This document shows, in pieces, positions 63,282-64,000 of a DNA stretch of 64,000 nt (the stretch's first letter is position 1; every line of letters starts with the position of its first letter). The DNA comes from Clostridium zeae. Lineage in GTDB: Bacteria > Bacillota > Clostridia > Clostridiales > Clostridiaceae. A model generated the notes under the pieces. It was not told the origin of the DNA, did not search any database, and worked only from the letters and a program-made list of their open reading frames with translations. Position numbers and translations under genes: made by a program. The stretch spans positions 1,987,542-2,051,541 of the forward strand of contig NZ_BMBA01000001.1 of NCBI RefSeq assembly GCF_017312485.1. The letters run 5' to 3'.

Positions 63282-63612
63282 CTCCTATAATTATATTACA
63301 TAAATATAATGGATTTAAAATAACAATAAATATTCTTTTCCATACATAAATAATAAACTATATTATAGAATGATAAATTACATTTTTATAAAAATAAATT
63401 ACAATCCTGTAACATGTTGTCTTTATATAACAAAACAACTATGGTTTTAACACATTTCTATAATTTTTTAACCATATTCCTCCATTTTATATAATAGTTT
63501 TACATTATTATGGTTTACATAAATTAATTATACAATAATTTTGTTAATAAAAGAACATCATAAAACTTTTTTAACATCACAATTTATGGAATTTGCATAT
63601 TTTTTTATATAA
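63282..63612. other. Intergenic region before the tRNA/rRNA operon
   Basis: About 330 bp of AT-rich sequence, no gene or repeat recognised. Likely contains the promoter of the deacetylase gene. Confidence 0.35.
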
Positions 63613-63642
63613 CAAAAAACACCAGCTAATTATAACTGATGT
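63613..63642 (-). terminator. Probable rRNA operon terminator
   Basis: Minus strand ACATCAG, loop, CTGGTGT then TTTTTTG, just past tRNA-Asn. Two G-U pairs in the stem. Confidence 0.65.
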
Positions 63643-63654
63643 ATCAATTTCAAA

Positions 63655-63729
<75 letters not shown>

Positions 63730-63795
63730 ACATTATTTAATTAGAAAGATTGTTCTTTCAAAATTGCATTAAGTTAACTTTGTAATAATTTGTAT

Positions 63796-64000
63796 TGGTC
63801 AAGCCCTCGACCTATTAGTATCGGTCAGCTGAACATGTTACCATGCTTACACCTCCGACCTATCAACCTCGTGTTCTTCGAGGGGTCTTACTAGCTTACG
63901 CTATGGGAAATCTAATCTTGAGGTGGGCTTCACGCTTAGATGCTTTCAGCGTTTATCCCTTCCCGACGTAGCTACCCAGCTATGCTCCTGGCGGAACAAC
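63796..64000 (-). rRNA. 23S ribosomal RNA, 3' end (partial)
   Basis: On the minus strand the last ~205 nt of 23S, including the segment complementary to GACCTATTAGTATCGGTCAG and to CTTAGATGCTTTCAGCG, both characteristic of the 3' domain. It continues beyond the window edge; no 5S gene lies between it and tRNA-Asn. Confidence 0.95.

Overview
The window is chromosomal DNA of a low-GC, endospore-forming Firmicute, most likely Clostridium in the strict sense. The basis is the very AT-rich sequence, AGGAGG-type ribosome binding sites, a YabG spore-coat protease gene, several CotS-type spore-coat genes, clostridial housekeeping proteins (TsaD, YlxP, MurK/MupG-like, LtaS-like) and the 3' end of a 23S rRNA at the right edge. 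I see no prophage, transposase or CRISPR array.

Layout. 1-5.6 kb: the end of a response regulator, a large RND exporter, and a PadR regulator with its membrane partner and paired operator palindromes. 6.1-12.7 kb: an HscC-type Hsp70 with a J-like/TPR partner, then a solitary molybdopterin oxidoreductase. 13-24 kb: thiol and envelope genes: a FrnE-like DsbA protein, an SDR, a beta-trefoil NlpC/P60 hydrolase, a CcdA-TlpA pair, an exonuclease, TerC behind a yybP-ykoY manganese riboswitch, and an amidase lipoprotein. 24.2-25.9 kb: a reductase and divergent TetR whose base composition looks foreign. 26-30.4 kb: a compact five-gene operon built around a Ycf46-like AAA ATPase with four proteins I do not recognise. 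30.9-42.9 kb: a spore surface region with YabG, three CotS-family kinase-fold proteins, three GT4 glycosyltransferases, a possible SPOCS-like protein and a solute-binding lipoprotein. 43-53.5 kb: YlxP, tRNA-Glu, a GNAT protein, muropeptide recycling (MupG-like, MurK-like), HtrA, a probably dead alpha/beta hydrolase, TsaD, a RusA-like nuclease, a GDSL esterase and a flavoprotein. 53.9-63.3 kb: an unusual LytS/LytT-like operon with an extra receiver, an LtaS-type synthase, a PhoR/PhoB-type system with a lipoprotein, and a polysaccharide deacetylase. 63.6-64 kb: tRNA-Asn and the 23S end.

The most striking signal is not protein-coding. A family of about 190-nt foldback elements occurs as seven full-length or nearly full-length copies plus fragments, all between genes. 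The primary sequence is conserved except in arm segments, which differ from copy to copy while still pairing within each copy, and a purine GGA/GGA internal loop is retained. That is the signature of selection on RNA (or hairpin DNA) structure in a dispersed element. One copy is interrupted by two further foldbacks, and one of these carries a second RNA-like family (about 90 nt plus its own terminator) whose other copy sits just upstream of the NlpC/P60 gene. A third, smaller family of palindromic repeats occurs three times.

Start codons were chosen from ribosome binding site spacing. Several genes therefore begin later than their longest open frame, and a few use GTG or TTG.
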